A stretch of DNA of 64,000 bases from Cerrena zonata. Taxonomy: Eukaryota; Basidiomycota; Agaricomycetes; Polyporales; Cerrenaceae. Below, in pieces: positions 9,351-18,637 of the stretch (position 1 is its first letter; every line of letters starts with the position of its first letter). Position numbers and translations under genes: made by a program. The stretch spans positions 1 through 64,000 of the forward strand of contig JASBNA010000066.1 of the NCBI GenBank assembly GCA_038087015.1, read 5' to 3'. The notes below the pieces were generated by a model. That model saw nothing but the letters and a program-made list of their open reading frames with translations, did no database searches and was not told the DNA's origin.

Positions 9351-11360
9351 ATGTTTTCACTAAAGGGCCTAGGGCTTGAAAGCAAACGTTTTGCAGAGAA
9401 GGAACAGATCAAACCATGGCTTCTGGAGATATTATTGCAGAACAAAAACATAAATATTGTGATTGAGAGGTCTGATAAGAATAAAATAATCTTTAAATGT
9501 AAATCTCCTAATGGAAACCGAAGGGAATCTGAAGATGGTCGTCGTGTTAAGATGGGATCCAGACGGTTGAATACCTGTCCTTTTAAGTTGAGGGCTAATT
9601 ACTCAATCAGAAATAAAGAGTGGACTATACTGGTTGTTAACGATCAGCACGATCACTCTCTTGATTCTTCTTATGAAGAGACTAACTTGGATTCGAAATC
9701 GTCAAAAGTTGCATTATCCCGGAAGAAGAAACTGATTTCACTGAAAAACAGTTCCATGTCATCAAATCAGGAAGATGAAAGATCTAGTAGACAAACTTTC
9801 ACTCCGAATATTCAGTTGGATGATTCTGCGTTTAGTAATGCCATTGATAATTCAATGTCTAATAACACACCAAGTTATAAGAACAGTTCCTCGGCTGACG
9901 TTTTCAGTACGTTTATCCCACCTTCCAATATGTCCGCATCGGAAATAATGAAGAATGATACGGACGAACTCAGTAAAGCCACTGGGTTATCAAATACCAC
10001 TGTCACTGATCAACAAAGCAAAGAGCAAAACCGTGAACATGGTAAAAGACTGAACGGTAATAATTTTGAGTCATTCCATTCTAAACCTAAAATCTCAAAA
10101 GCGAAGCAGAATTATAGATCCAGAAGTAGCACTGTCTTGAGTCTTCCGGAAAGAGTTGCACTACAATTAGAAAATGAGGTAAATCAACTTATCGGAAGTC
10201 GGGTTTTTAATAATACCAAATTAACAACTATTGACAAAACAAAGATCATTACTCAATTAGTTGATCATTTACTGAATCACAATAAAGACCAGGGTAACTA
10301 CACACTACAAAATGAGAGCCAAATGGGCAAGCCTTATACAGAGGATCCACAGGAAGGTTCATACCTCGGTGAGCAAAACGTATCTAATGATCTGATTGAT
10401 GTGAATAATTTAGGCAGTGAAGACATTGCAACCTCGATGGATACTAGAGACATTTCAGAACATCAAAATATTCCCTTGCACTCCAATCCACCAATTACTA
10501 ATCCACAAAGTGAAATCAGGAAACAAAATCATACTCATCAAGCAATCGGTCAACAAGTTCAACATTCCCAGGAGAACCACTCGGAAGGGAACCAAGATCA
10601 AGGTAAGAACAAGCAACAGCCTTTCGATAGAAATGAGCATGATCAAAACCAAGCCCATGATCACCAACAAGATCAACAGAACCAACAATCTCAAAAATCT
10701 GCACTCACAAACTGGCTAACAAACACTTCCTATTCAACACAGAATAATCTAGCAGCCAATGCCAACGCCAATTTGATTCCATTGTCGCCCTTATTAAATG
10801 ATAAAGACACCGACTATAATCCAGCATCTAATAACCCCGTCACTAGTCAACATGCAGAAAACTCAATGGACACTTTTGGCCCTCTTCCGGGCTTAAGCAT
10901 GAATACTGGAACTAGCAGCTTTGGCAATAATAACAGTAACTCAACTTTTAATACCACCACTTCGACAGGGTTGATTGGAAATGCTTCCAATAACTCTTAT
11001 AACTCCATGAATTTCATGATTCCTTCTCAAAACATTCAAATGCTGCAAATTAACCATCAAACTCAACAATTGCCATCTTTCAATTCGATCCAAAATCAAC
11101 TACCACTTTCACCCAACTCTTTATCCAACAATTCGACTCCCTCTTTATTTAGTACCAGTATGGGGTCTTCAGCCCTAATCCCCCCTTCAAACACAAATTT
11201 CAACACCACCCTCAACCCTTCACATTTATTAAAATCCTCAAACTCTAAAAATCACACATTACCCATGTCGAATAATCAACCTCTCTCAGGAGCAATGGTG
11301 AATCTCAACGAGTTTAAACTCACCAGTAATCCGTCTAACCATGTTTCTAACATGAACTAA
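9351..11360 (+). CDS. AFT2: AFT-type iron-responsive transcription factor
   Basis: This 669-residue DNA-binding protein belongs to the Aft family (WRKY-GCM1-type zinc finger), which activates iron-uptake genes in yeasts. The Aft domain spans about residues 15-105: IKPWLLEILL, then VIERSDKNKIIFKCK, CPFKLRANYS, and a closing HDH. The zinc ligands appear to be C50, C76, H100 and H102. After a basic Ser-rich linker, the rest is Asn/Gln/Ser-rich, as in activation domains. The only two cysteines in the protein are C50 and C76, so the Cys-Asp-Cys motif used for Fe-S sensing by S. cerevisiae Aft1/Aft2 is missing. The start is the first in-frame ATG (the frame is open upstream to 9258 through TTG). 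The symbol follows Candida naming. Confidence 0.85.
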   Translation: MFSLKGLGLESKRFAEKEQIKPWLLEILLQNKNINIVIERSDKNKIIFKCKSPNGNRRESEDGRRVKMGSRRLNTCPFKLRANYSIRNKEWTILVVNDQHDHSLDSSYEETNLDSKSSKVALSRKKKLISLKNSSMSSNQEDERSSRQTFTPNIQLDDSAFSNAIDNSMSNNTPSYKNSSSADVFSTFIPPSNMSASEIMKNDTDELSKATGLSNTTVTDQQSKEQNREHGKRLNGNNFESFHSKPKISKAKQNYRSRSSTVLSLPERVALQLENEVNQLIGSRVFNNTKLTTIDKTKIITQLVDHLLNHNKDQGNYTLQNESQMGKPYTEDPQEGSYLGEQNVSNDLIDVNNLGSEDIATSMDTRDISEHQNIPLHSNPPITNPQSEIRKQNHTHQAIGQQVQHSQENHSEGNQDQGKNKQQPFDRNEHDQNQAHDHQQDQQNQQSQKSALTNWLTNTSYSTQNNLAANANANLIPLSPLLNDKDTDYNPASNNPVTSQHAENSMDTFGPLPGLSMNTGTSSFGNNNSNSTFNTTTSTGLIGNASNNSYNSMNFMIPSQNIQMLQINHQTQQLPSFNSIQNQLPLSPNSLSNNSTPSLFSTSMGSSALIPPSNTNFNTTLNPSHLLKSSNSKNHTLPMSNNQPLSGAMVNLNEFKLTSNPSNHVSNMN

Positions 11361-11630
11361 GTCACTGCTTGGCACACAGCAGTTATATATGTCCTTTCAC
11401 TTCTTCCAACACATTTTTCGCCACCTTCTTCTTTCATTTTCAATTCTTGGGTCTTTTCTTTCTTCATTTGTATAGTATTAAACGACCATTTTGCGGCCAA
11501 AATAGGCTTCCAAAAAAAAAAAACACAACTGTACGGGTTTTATATATAATCGAGTGGCCAAATTAAAAAAAAAAAGCTGGTAAAGAAGGCTAGTAGAGAA
11601 ACAACTTTCAATTAATAAGTGATTTTGACC

Positions 11631-12431
11631 ATGTCAATTGATATAAGACCATTTGAAAGAGGTGCGGAACATAAAACAACCGATATTGAAGGGTCTACTT
11701 TAATTATCCCGTCGATTTCAATTGGGAATGTTCCTCAATTAGCAATAGATCTCTTGATTCACACTTATAATTTCGTTAAGATTGGAAACTTGGATAGTAT
11801 CTACCTTTATCCATTTTCATCACCAATTGATACAGCCCCGGATCCGGAAATAGTGGAAAGAACTAAGGGGGTATCAGGTGCACTTGAAGTTTACTATAAT
11901 GACAAGTTAAAGGTTAGTATAATTCAACAAAGATCTCCAATTCTTCCAAGCTTTACTTCTACGTACATCAATGAAGTTATAATACCATTTTTGGCTGGAG
12001 GGAAATTTTCAGAAGTATTGATACTAGATTCTTCCGATGCTGGATTACTTGAAGATTTCCAGCCGGGCAAAATTCAAGTATATACAAACGAAGATTTATT
12101 GAATAATTCCTTAGGTTCCTTGAACATTCTGAAAAAAGATGCTATACAATTATCATCAAAATATTCGTACGACCACTCAGTCTACGCTGGTCTTTTGATC
12201 AAGGCCTTGGATGAATTAAATTTGAAATCTGAATCGAGCATCGATCTTAATGTATTGGTTGCGTACGTATACGAGGGAGATAATTTCCAGGACGGGGAGA
12301 TCTTAGCCAATAAAGTAAATAGTATATTAGATCTTGAGCAAATAACGTCCTGGATTAAACCACTTAGTTGGTTAGGTGCTTATGGGGATAAACCGGTTCC
12401 AAATGCAATGGAAGAAGGGTTATTTGGTTAG
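11631..12431 (+). CDS. ADD66: Proteasome assembly chaperone 2 (PAC2 family)
   Basis: This 266-residue protein is the Pba2/Add66 partner of Pba1, which helps build the 20S proteasome alpha ring in the cytosol. The N-terminal text STLIIPSISIGNVPQLAIDLLIHT is the PAC2 signature, followed by a DSIYLYPFSSP segment and, near the C-terminus, ITSWIKPLSWLGAYGDKPVP. The length matches the family (S. cerevisiae 267). The frame is open 12 bases upstream through a non-ATG codon, so the ATG at 11631 was chosen. It ends 45 bases from the convergent dehydroquinase gene. Confidence 0.9.
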   Translation: MSIDIRPFERGAEHKTTDIEGSTLIIPSISIGNVPQLAIDLLIHTYNFVKIGNLDSIYLYPFSSPIDTAPDPEIVERTKGVSGALEVYYNDKLKVSIIQQRSPILPSFTSTYINEVIIPFLAGGKFSEVLILDSSDAGLLEDFQPGKIQVYTNEDLLNNSLGSLNILKKDAIQLSSKYSYDHSVYAGLLIKALDELNLKSESSIDLNVLVAYVYEGDNFQDGEILANKVNSILDLEQITSWIKPLSWLGAYGDKPVPNAMEEGLFG

Positions 12432-12476
12432 GGTCAGAGAAAAGTATCATTTATTTCTAATTACACGCAAGAGATA

Positions 12477-13046
12477 TTAATGTTTTTGTTTTTGTATCTG
12501 ATAGTTTAATGCATATTCGATAGAAGCAGTATATCCGTAGACACCAAGTCCTGCAATTACTGCAATGGCCTTATCAGATAAATAAGAATGGTGTCTAAAT
12601 GGTTCTCGTTGATGCACGTTGGTGATATGAATTTCAATAAAAGGAATGGCAGTACCTAAAAGAGCGTCTCTAAGGGCAATAGATGTATGTGTATAGGCAC
12701 CAGCGTTGATGACAATAAAGTCAACTCCTTCTTGTTGTGCTTGATGGATGCGATCAACGATGAACCCTTCGGTATTATTTTGGAAAGTATGTATTTCGGA
12801 TCCGTTCTTTCTAGCAGCAACCTGTTTTCTAGCCGCATCTTCGACATCTGCTAATGATGTAGATCCATATTTCTCCGGTTCTCTAGAACTTGAAGTTAGT
12901 AAAGGCAAACGTCAAAATCTTATCTATCAAACATACCTAGTTCCTAAAAGTAGTTAGTAAAAATTTTTGCAGCATCATCGAAGCTATCGCATACCTAACA
13001 AGTTCAAGTTTGGACCGTTTATTAAAAGGATTTTCTTAGCCATCAT
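12477..13046 (-). CDS. DQD1: Type II 3-dehydroquinate dehydratase, three exons with a 7-nt microexon
   Basis: This enzyme dehydrates 3-dehydroquinate to 3-dehydroshikimate. Since yeasts run the shikimate pathway on pentafunctional Aro1, a stand-alone type II enzyme points to quinate breakdown. Exons: 13046-12995, 12943-12937 (GAACTAG) and 12882-12477, giving 154 residues. Splicing yields the family motif [17 protein letters not shown]. The codon of R20 (catalytic Arg of the lid) is split AG|A between microexon and exon 3; Y25 is the catalytic tyrosine. Later motifs are [24 protein letters not shown] and a [11 protein letters not shown] end. Both introns have GTATG(C/T), TACTAAC and AG. Without splicing the open frame begins at 12908 with unrelated residues. 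Two ATGs are adjacent (13046 and 13043); either may start. Confidence 0.92.
12883..12936 (-). other. Intron 2 of DQD1 (54 nt)
   Basis: On the minus strand it begins GTATGT, carries TTTACTAAC and ends TTCTAG, directly before the exon that starts A-GAA-CCG (rest of Arg, then Glu-Pro). Confidence 0.9.
12937..12943 (-). other. 7-nt microexon of DQD1
   Basis: The microexon GAACTAG completes G18, encodes T19 and gives two bases of R20. It is flanked by intron 1 (TACTAAC...TTTTAG) and intron 2 (GTATGT). Skipping it would shift the frame, so it must be included for a functional enzyme. Confidence 0.9.
12944..12994 (-). other. Intron 1 of DQD1 (51 nt)
   Basis: On the minus strand it begins GTATGC, carries branch site TTACTAAC and ends TTTTAG. 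It interrupts the glycine codon of the LLGTREP motif after its first base. Confidence 0.9.
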
Positions 13047-13451
13047 TACAAGTTGCAAATTTCAACAATCACCTTCTACCGCTAGTTTAGACTATCCAAA
13101 AAATTTTTTCAGTTCTTCTCTCTCTCTCTCTCTTTTTTTTTTCTGTCTTGTGACCTTTAGCCATCTTTTGCAATTATCAAGTAATACACAGCTTCATCAG
13201 CTTCATTAGGTAAGATTAGAAATCATGAGTAGGATAATGGGGTTCAGGTACTCAGGCCGTTATTACAACAAAGTTTGTAATGGCTTAGTAATGAAATTAC
13301 ACCCGTAGTGGGCTCTTACTTAATCTCGCAAAAAATTATGAGACGGAGAAAAGCAAAGTCCACAGTTATAAGGCTATATAAAGAGCTTAGTGCATCTCTT
13401 TGTACGTCGGTGTATGATAAGATCAGCATACTTCTAAGACCGTAATCCAAC
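13047..13451. promoter_or_regulatory. Divergent DQD1 / flavin-reductase promoter with dyad and TATA box
   Basis: This 405-base region separates two divergently transcribed metabolic genes. It holds a perfect dyad ATTACAA-(6)-TTGTAAT at 13262-13281, a CT/T tract at 13118-13142, and a TATATAA box at 13375-13381, about 70 bases before the flavin-reductase ATG. The layout suggests an inducible, TATA-driven promoter and possible co-regulation, but no regulator can be named. Confidence 0.45.
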
Positions 13452-14264
13452 ATGTCCGTTCATCCCGATTTGAAAGTGGTTGAAAGTCAAAGACCACCGT
13501 TCCACGACGACGAATTCAAGTTTACCCAAACCCGCAAAACTGACTGGACCCCTGGATCAGGAGCCAACGACGACCAGTGGAAGTCACATAAGAAGCTAGA
13601 AATCAATCCATATGCGGAAGGAAGATCTCCTGTGGATAACTATAAGACCACCATCTCTGGTATACTTCCGCGTCCAATTGGGTTTATTTCCACAGTTAGC
13701 AAGGACGGAGAACATCGCAATTTGGCACCATTTCTGTTTTTCAACGGAGTCAATGTTGATCCTCCAATCTATACCATTGGGATCTCAGGTAACACCAAGG
13801 ATACTGCCATCAACATCTTGGAAACCAAAGAATTGACCATCAATATTATTTCCGAGTGGTTTATCGAAGCAGCTAACTTCACCAGTATCGATGCTCCCAA
13901 AGGGATTGACGAATGGAAGTTGTCTGGATTGACTCCAGCAGAGTCCACTTTTGTCAAGCCAAGCCATGTTGCCGAGTCTGCTTTTTCAATTGAGGCAAAA
14001 TTGATTCACTCTCATGACTGGAAATCAAAAACCGATCCTTCCAAAGTAACTGGCCAATTGTTCATTGTTGAAGGACTCAACTTCCACATCAGAGAAGATG
14101 TGATCAACAAGGAGAAAAACGTGATTGATATCAAGAAGTTGAAACCAGTCACCAGACTTGGAGGAATAAGTTACGGTAGAATTCTTGAAGGTTTCGAATT
14201 ACCAAGACCCGAATATAAAAAGGATATCTTAGACCACGAGGAGTACGAAAACTTGACCAAGTAA
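13452..14264 (+). CDS. Flavin reductase-like FMN-binding domain protein
   Basis: This 270-residue protein belongs to the FMN-binding split-barrel (flavin reductase-like) family often found with flavoprotein oxidoreductases. After a hydrophilic N-terminal extension of about 50 residues, the domain begins around YKTTISGILPRPIGFISTVSKDGEHRNLAPFLFFNGV and continues through INIISEWFIEAANFTS, typical of the NTAB/DIM6-type subgroup. The end carries LKPVTRLGGISYGRI. No signal peptide or membrane segment was seen. The substrate is unknown. Its divergent position next to the dehydroquinase raises the possibility of a role in aromatic or quinate metabolism, but this is inference. The codons look more GC-rich at third positions than in its neighbours, which fits high or inducible expression. 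Confidence 0.8.
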   Translation: MSVHPDLKVVESQRPPFHDDEFKFTQTRKTDWTPGSGANDDQWKSHKKLEINPYAEGRSPVDNYKTTISGILPRPIGFISTVSKDGEHRNLAPFLFFNGVNVDPPIYTIGISGNTKDTAINILETKELTINIISEWFIEAANFTSIDAPKGIDEWKLSGLTPAESTFVKPSHVAESAFSIEAKLIHSHDWKSKTDPSKVTGQLFIVEGLNFHIREDVINKEKNVIDIKKLKPVTRLGGISYGRILEGFELPRPEYKKDILDHEEYENLTK

Positions 14265-14280
14265 CCTGTGTTACCCAATA

Positions 14281-14340
14281 TTAGATTATGCCTATTAGAT
14301 TATACCTATTAGATTATACCTAGATACTAAATTATGCCTA
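14281..14340 (+). repeat. 14-bp tandem repeat in 3' region of flavin-reductase gene
   Basis: Three consecutive 14-base units TTAGATTATRCCTA occupy 14281-14294, 14295-14308 and 14309-14322, with R being G, A and A. A degenerate fourth copy follows to 14340, and a further ATTATGCC remnant at 14343-14350. It begins 16 bases after the stop codon, so it would lie in the 3' UTR. Confidence 0.8.
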
Positions 14341-14525
14341 CGATTATGCCATAGATAGTGTAGTACAATATTTAATTGCAAAATTAGAGAAGACCTGCAC
14401 ACAAAAGACCGGTAGTGAAAAAAAAAAAAAATCATCATCTCATCAAAGACTTGAAAAAAAAAAACGTTATATCAGTGAACTCTTTATACTTGGATAGAGG
14501 TCTTTAGGATAAAAACATATAGACA

Positions 14526-14897
14526 ATGTCAGTGGTTGGTTCTTTAATATTCTGTACTGATTGTGGTAACTTGTTGGACACCATATCATCCAAGTCCACT
14601 TTGGACTGTAAGTTGTGCTATAAAGAGTATCCAGCTTCGAATTTTGCTGATTTAAAAGTTGTTACTAAATCAGCTGAAGATGCATTCCCATCTACATTAA
14701 GAATGAAGAGATCGGTGGTTAAGACTTCTCTTAAGAACGACGAGTTAACTGAGGGGGCCACTATTCAAGAAAAATGTCCAAAATGTGATAACGAAGAAAT
14801 GCAATATCATACATTACAATTAAGATCTGCTGATGAAGGGGCTACTGTCTTCTATACTTGTACTTCATGTGGATATCGTTTCAGAACCAATAATTAG
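14526..14897 (+). CDS. RPA12: RNA polymerase I subunit A12.2
   Basis: This 123-residue Pol I subunit acts in RNA cleavage, termination and enzyme stability in the nucleolus. The N-terminal zinc ribbon has C10-x2-C13 and C28-x2-C31; the C-terminal TFIIS-like ribbon has C84-x2-C87 and C112-x2-C115. The acidic hairpin R-S-A-D-E (100-104), which reaches the active site for cleavage, is present. The S. cerevisiae protein has 125 residues. A CTCATC element (complement of the ribosome-biogenesis PAC core GATGAG) lies in the A-rich upstream region near 14435. It is convergent with LIA1. Confidence 0.95.
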   Translation: MSVVGSLIFCTDCGNLLDTISSKSTLDCKLCYKEYPASNFADLKVVTKSAEDAFPSTLRMKRSVVKTSLKNDELTEGATIQEKCPKCDNEEMQYHTLQLRSADEGATVFYTCTSCGYRFRTNN

Positions 14898-15048
14898 ATT
14901 TATTGGAAAATCATTTGTCATTTCACTTCATTGTATAATAGTTTTATAATAATAATAAACATCTACATTTAATAAATTATAAACATCGGAACATTAAATT
15001 AAAAAGTAATAATCTACAAAAGAAGAAAGACAAACGGAACAAAAACGC

Positions 15049-16008
15049 CTAATTAGTTTTAATAGTAGCGTATTCTAATTCGGTAGAATTTTCATATTCA
15101 TACATATCCAAGGCAACAAGAGCAGAATCTCTGACCACTTTTTCTTCATCATTTAAGAAAGATTGTAAAACAGGCAAACATTCTTCAGTGGCAATAGAAC
15201 CCAATGCTTCAGCAGCTTCGTGTCTAACCATACCAGCTTCACTTTCGTTTTTCAAACATTTGATTAAAGCTGGGACAGTAACTGGATTACATAACTGACC
15301 AAAAACATAAGCGATTTCATGTCTGAATAAAGCTGATTTTTCATCGAGTAAACCAGTGGCTAAGGCAAGACATGCTTCATCAGTACCTAAATCTCTTAAT
15401 CTAAACATGGCTCTATATCTTTCAAATAAAGGTTTTTCTTGATCATTTAAAATTTTTTGTAATTTTTCAACTTTTGATTCAGTATCAGTTGGTAATGGTG
15501 GTGCAGGATCAATAGAAGTATATAATGATTTTTCCAAATTTTCTGATTTTGATTTTTCAGAAGTTTCCCAATTAATTCTATCAATGGCCAATTCACAGGT
15601 TTGTCTAATTTCCAAAGATGGATCATTTTGATAGTATTCTTTTAATAAGTCCAAAGAATCAGAATCTCCTAATGCACCCAATGCTTCTGCTGCTTCGTGT
15701 CTAACCATAATTTGTTGTTCTTTACTTATAAGACAATCTCTTAAATGTTTTGATGCATATAAGTTCTTTGTTTGACCTAAAACGTAAGCGACTTCGTGTT
15801 TTAACAACTCAGAGTCATCTTCAAAAGCTGCTGCAATGAAATCAATAGCCTTCTTAACTTCTTCTTCATTTTCAGAATCAGCTCCAATACATTTCAAGTT
15901 GAATAATGCTCTAAATCTATTAGCTAACTTAACATTACCGGACTTGTTAATAAGAACATCTCTTAATTCTTCAAGACTGGCAGTATCAACATTAATTTCG
16001 TCGGACAT
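15049..16008 (-). CDS. LIA1: Deoxyhypusine hydroxylase
   Basis: This di-iron HEAT-repeat enzyme makes the final hydroxylation of deoxyhypusine to hypusine on translation factor eIF5A. The 319-residue protein consists of two homologous halves of HEAT-like repeats. Four His-Glu metal-ligand pairs are visible: [11 protein letters not shown] and [10 protein letters not shown] in the first half, and [11 protein letters not shown] and [10 protein letters not shown] in the second. A Ser/Lys/Glu linker joins the halves around residues 155-185. The open frame extends nine bases upstream through TTG; the ATG at 16008 matches family starts. Confidence 0.95.
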   Translation of the reverse strand: MSDEINVDTASLEELRDVLINKSGNVKLANRFRALFNLKCIGADSENEEEVKKAIDFIAAAFEDDSELLKHEVAYVLGQTKNLYASKHLRDCLISKEQQIMVRHEAAEALGALGDSDSLDLLKEYYQNDPSLEIRQTCELAIDRINWETSEKSKSENLEKSLYTSIDPAPPLPTDTESKVEKLQKILNDQEKPLFERYRAMFRLRDLGTDEACLALATGLLDEKSALFRHEIAYVFGQLCNPVTVPALIKCLKNESEAGMVRHEAAEALGSIATEECLPVLQSFLNDEEKVVRDSALVALDMYEYENSTELEYATIKTN

Positions 16009-16686
16009 GGTATACAAAGGTTTCCTTGGATATAGAAAGAATAAGAAGAAGAGGCTACGGTTAAATAAATTTGAAAAAAAAAAAATTTAAAATTTCTGCA
16101 TGCCGAAAAAAACAGTCGGCTTCTCCATATAAACTGAGGTTACAAAGGTGATGACTTGGACATTACAAAACCAGATTCTCTAAAGTGTCTGGTGATACCA
16201 TCAGACACTGGGTCAGCGGCACCACAAGTATAACCATATCCCCCCATATAATACCGTACTACTTCCAGAGTTGTTCTGCAATAAGCTCATCTCATCGCAG
16301 AGCACCTGAGCCAGTTTTTTTTGGCATTGGCCGGTGTTCGCATATTGTCTCTTCCCACTGGAAATTTGTATACGATAAGTCTTATCGATTTCCACGCAAG
16401 TAGCCACTGCCGTAGGGCACCGGCCTCTAGTGGGACAACATTCAGAAACGTTTAGCAGCTAAAAGAGATGGGAACCGGGGCACGGGTGTAATCTGGAAGA
16501 ATTTTTTTTTTTTTTGGAAAAAAAAAAAGGAATGTACGGAGGTTTTATCCGATTACATAATCGATTTTTTTTTGTTCGAAATCAACGACCAAAAAAAAAT
16601 ATGAAAAAAAAAACCGTGTATAGATGGCGATTCGGAGTATAATAGTTTTTGATATTACTAAAGCGTATTGAACCAGAATAGAGAAG
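16009..16686. promoter_or_regulatory. Divergent LIA1-CCT5 intergenic region with palindrome and shared 15-mer
   Basis: This 678-base region is more GC-rich than most intergenic DNA here. It contains a perfect dyad AGTGTCTG-(10)-CAGACACT at 16184-16209, poly-T/A runs near 16501-16528, and AATGTACGGAGGTTT at 16531-16545, identical to an element upstream of MNP1. Short open frames across 16185-16407 on both strands have no recognisable content and are not called. Confidence 0.45.
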
Positions 16687-18336
16687 ATGTCAGCACCTGG
16701 GATGCCTGATATGTCGAATGCCATTGTGGCACAAGATGAAATGGGACGCCCATTCATTATTGTCAGAGATCAAGGTAAGAAACAAAGAAAACATGGTATT
16801 GAAGCTACTAAATCACACATATTGGCAGCAAGATCGGTTGCATCTATAGTTAAAACATCATTAGGACCAAGAGGGTTGGATAAGATTTTGATTAGTCAAG
16901 ATGGAGATATCACTATAACCAATGACGGTGCTACAATTTTATCACAAATGGATTTAGATAATGAAATTGCCAAATTATTAGTTGAATTATCAAGATCACA
17001 AGACGATGAGATTGGTGACGGTACCACTGGGGTTGTTGTTTTAGCTGGTGCTTTATTAGACCAAGCTTTGGAATTAATAGAAAGAGGTATTCATCCAATT
17101 AAAATTGCCAATGGGTTTGATGAAGCATGTAAGATTGCTTGTCAACAATTAGATTTAATTGCCGATGATATTAATATTAGTAATGAATCAAATGATTCTA
17201 ATTTATTAAAAGCAGCCAAAACTTCATTAGGCTCTAAAATTGTTAGTAAATCCCATGATCATTTTGCTCAAATGGCCGTTGATTCAGTTTTAGCAGTTGC
17301 CGATTTTGAAAGAAAAGATGTTGATTTCGAATTAATCAAAATGGAGAAAAAAGTCGGTGGTTCAATCGAAGATTCAAATTTAATTAAAGGTGTTTTATTA
17401 GATAAAGATTTTTCTCATCCTCAAATGCCAAAAGAAATCAAAGATTGCAAAATTGCTATTTTAACTTGTCCATTTGAACCTCCAAAACCAAAAACTAAAC
17501 ATAAATTAGATATTTCTTCCGCTGAAGAATTCAAAGTCTTACAAGAATATGAACAGAAAAAATTCCAAGAAATGATTGATTATGTTAAAGCTTCTGGTGC
17601 TAATGTTGTTGCTTGTCAATGGGGGTTTGATGATGAAGCTAATCATCTTTTATTAGCCAATAACTTAAATGCTATCAGATGGATTGGTGGTTCAGAATTG
17701 GAATTATTAGCCATTGCTACCAATGGTCGTATTGTTCCTCGTTTTGAAGACTTGACTCCTGAAAAATTAGGTCATGCTGGTACTATTAGAGAATTGGAAT
17801 TTGGTACTACTAGAGATCGTATGTTGGTCATTGAAGATTGTTCAAACACTAAAGCTGTCACTTGTTTTGTTAGAGGTTCTAATGAAATGATTGCTGCTGA
17901 AGGTATTAGAGCTTTACATGATTCTATTTGTGTTGTTCGTAATTTAATTAGAGATAGTAGAGTTGTTTATGGTGGTGGTGCTGCTGAATTGACCTGCTCT
18001 TTAGCCGTAAGTGATGCTGCCGATAAACAAACTGGTATTGATCAATACGCTTTCAGAGCTTTCTCTCAAGCTTTAGATACTATCCCAATGACTTTAGCTG
18101 AAAATTCTGGTTTAGACCCAATCGAAACTTTATCTAACTTAAAATCAAAACAAGTTAACGAAAAATCCTCCAACTTAGGTGTGGACTGTTTAGGTAAAGG
18201 TACTAATGACATGAAAGAATTGTTCGTTATTGATCCATTGATTGGTAAAAAACAACAATTATTATTAGCTACTCAATTAACTAGAATGATTTTAAAAATT
18301 AATGATGTCATCATAAGTGGTAAAGATGAATACTAG
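16687..18336 (+). CDS. CCT5: Chaperonin-containing TCP-1 subunit epsilon
   Basis: This 549-residue subunit of the cytosolic CCT/TRiC ring folds actin, tubulin and other substrates using ATP. Motifs include [11 protein letters not shown], the nucleotide motif NDGATIL, GDGTTG (from residue 110) and the C-terminal equatorial text [16 protein letters not shown]. The epsilon wording is clear in [15 protein letters not shown] and [20 protein letters not shown] segments. The neighbouring gene, ARP3, encodes an actin-fold protein of the type CCT helps to fold. The upstream region shares a 15-mer with MNP1. Confidence 0.95.
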   Translation: MSAPGMPDMSNAIVAQDEMGRPFIIVRDQGKKQRKHGIEATKSHILAARSVASIVKTSLGPRGLDKILISQDGDITITNDGATILSQMDLDNEIAKLLVELSRSQDDEIGDGTTGVVVLAGALLDQALELIERGIHPIKIANGFDEACKIACQQLDLIADDINISNESNDSNLLKAAKTSLGSKIVSKSHDHFAQMAVDSVLAVADFERKDVDFELIKMEKKVGGSIEDSNLIKGVLLDKDFSHPQMPKEIKDCKIAILTCPFEPPKPKTKHKLDISSAEEFKVLQEYEQKKFQEMIDYVKASGANVVACQWGFDDEANHLLLANNLNAIRWIGGSELELLAIATNGRIVPRFEDLTPEKLGHAGTIRELEFGTTRDRMLVIEDCSNTKAVTCFVRGSNEMIAAEGIRALHDSICVVRNLIRDSRVVYGGGAAELTCSLAVSDAADKQTGIDQYAFRAFSQALDTIPMTLAENSGLDPIETLSNLKSKQVNEKSSNLGVDCLGKGTNDMKELFVIDPLIGKKQQLLLATQLTRMILKINDVIISGKDEY

Positions 18337-18637
18337 ATTTCTACTTATTCCCTCAACATATATACCTTCATTTATAACAACCCATTCATTAATGTACATA
18401 TATTTATATAGTAATCCATTTCTATACCCACTATCATATTCGTTTTTTTTTTTTTTGCAATTAACGTAGCTGGTCGTGTGGCAACAAGTGCTCTCTCTTT
18501 TTTTTTTTCCCACTCTCCTTTTTCTTTGAGGTTTATCTACTTGTCAAGATTAAAATATAGACTCAATTGAAAGGTTGATACATCAATTGAATTTTCAATC
18601 CATTCTTCTATCGACTTAAATAACAAATACATTCAGG
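18337..18637. other. CCT5-ARP3 intergenic region
   Basis: These 301 bases hold the CCT5 3' UTR and ARP3 promoter in tandem, with T-rich tracts at 18444-18457 and 18499-18508. No other feature was recognised. Confidence 0.45.

Noticed and set aside
12967..13209. 80-codon plus-strand frame overlapping DQD1 exon 1
   Set aside because: No homology, and the minus strand carries a well-supported spliced gene here.
16185..16407. Short overlapping frames on both strands between LIA1 and CCT5
   Set aside because: No ATG-initiated conserved content; the region looks like promoter DNA.
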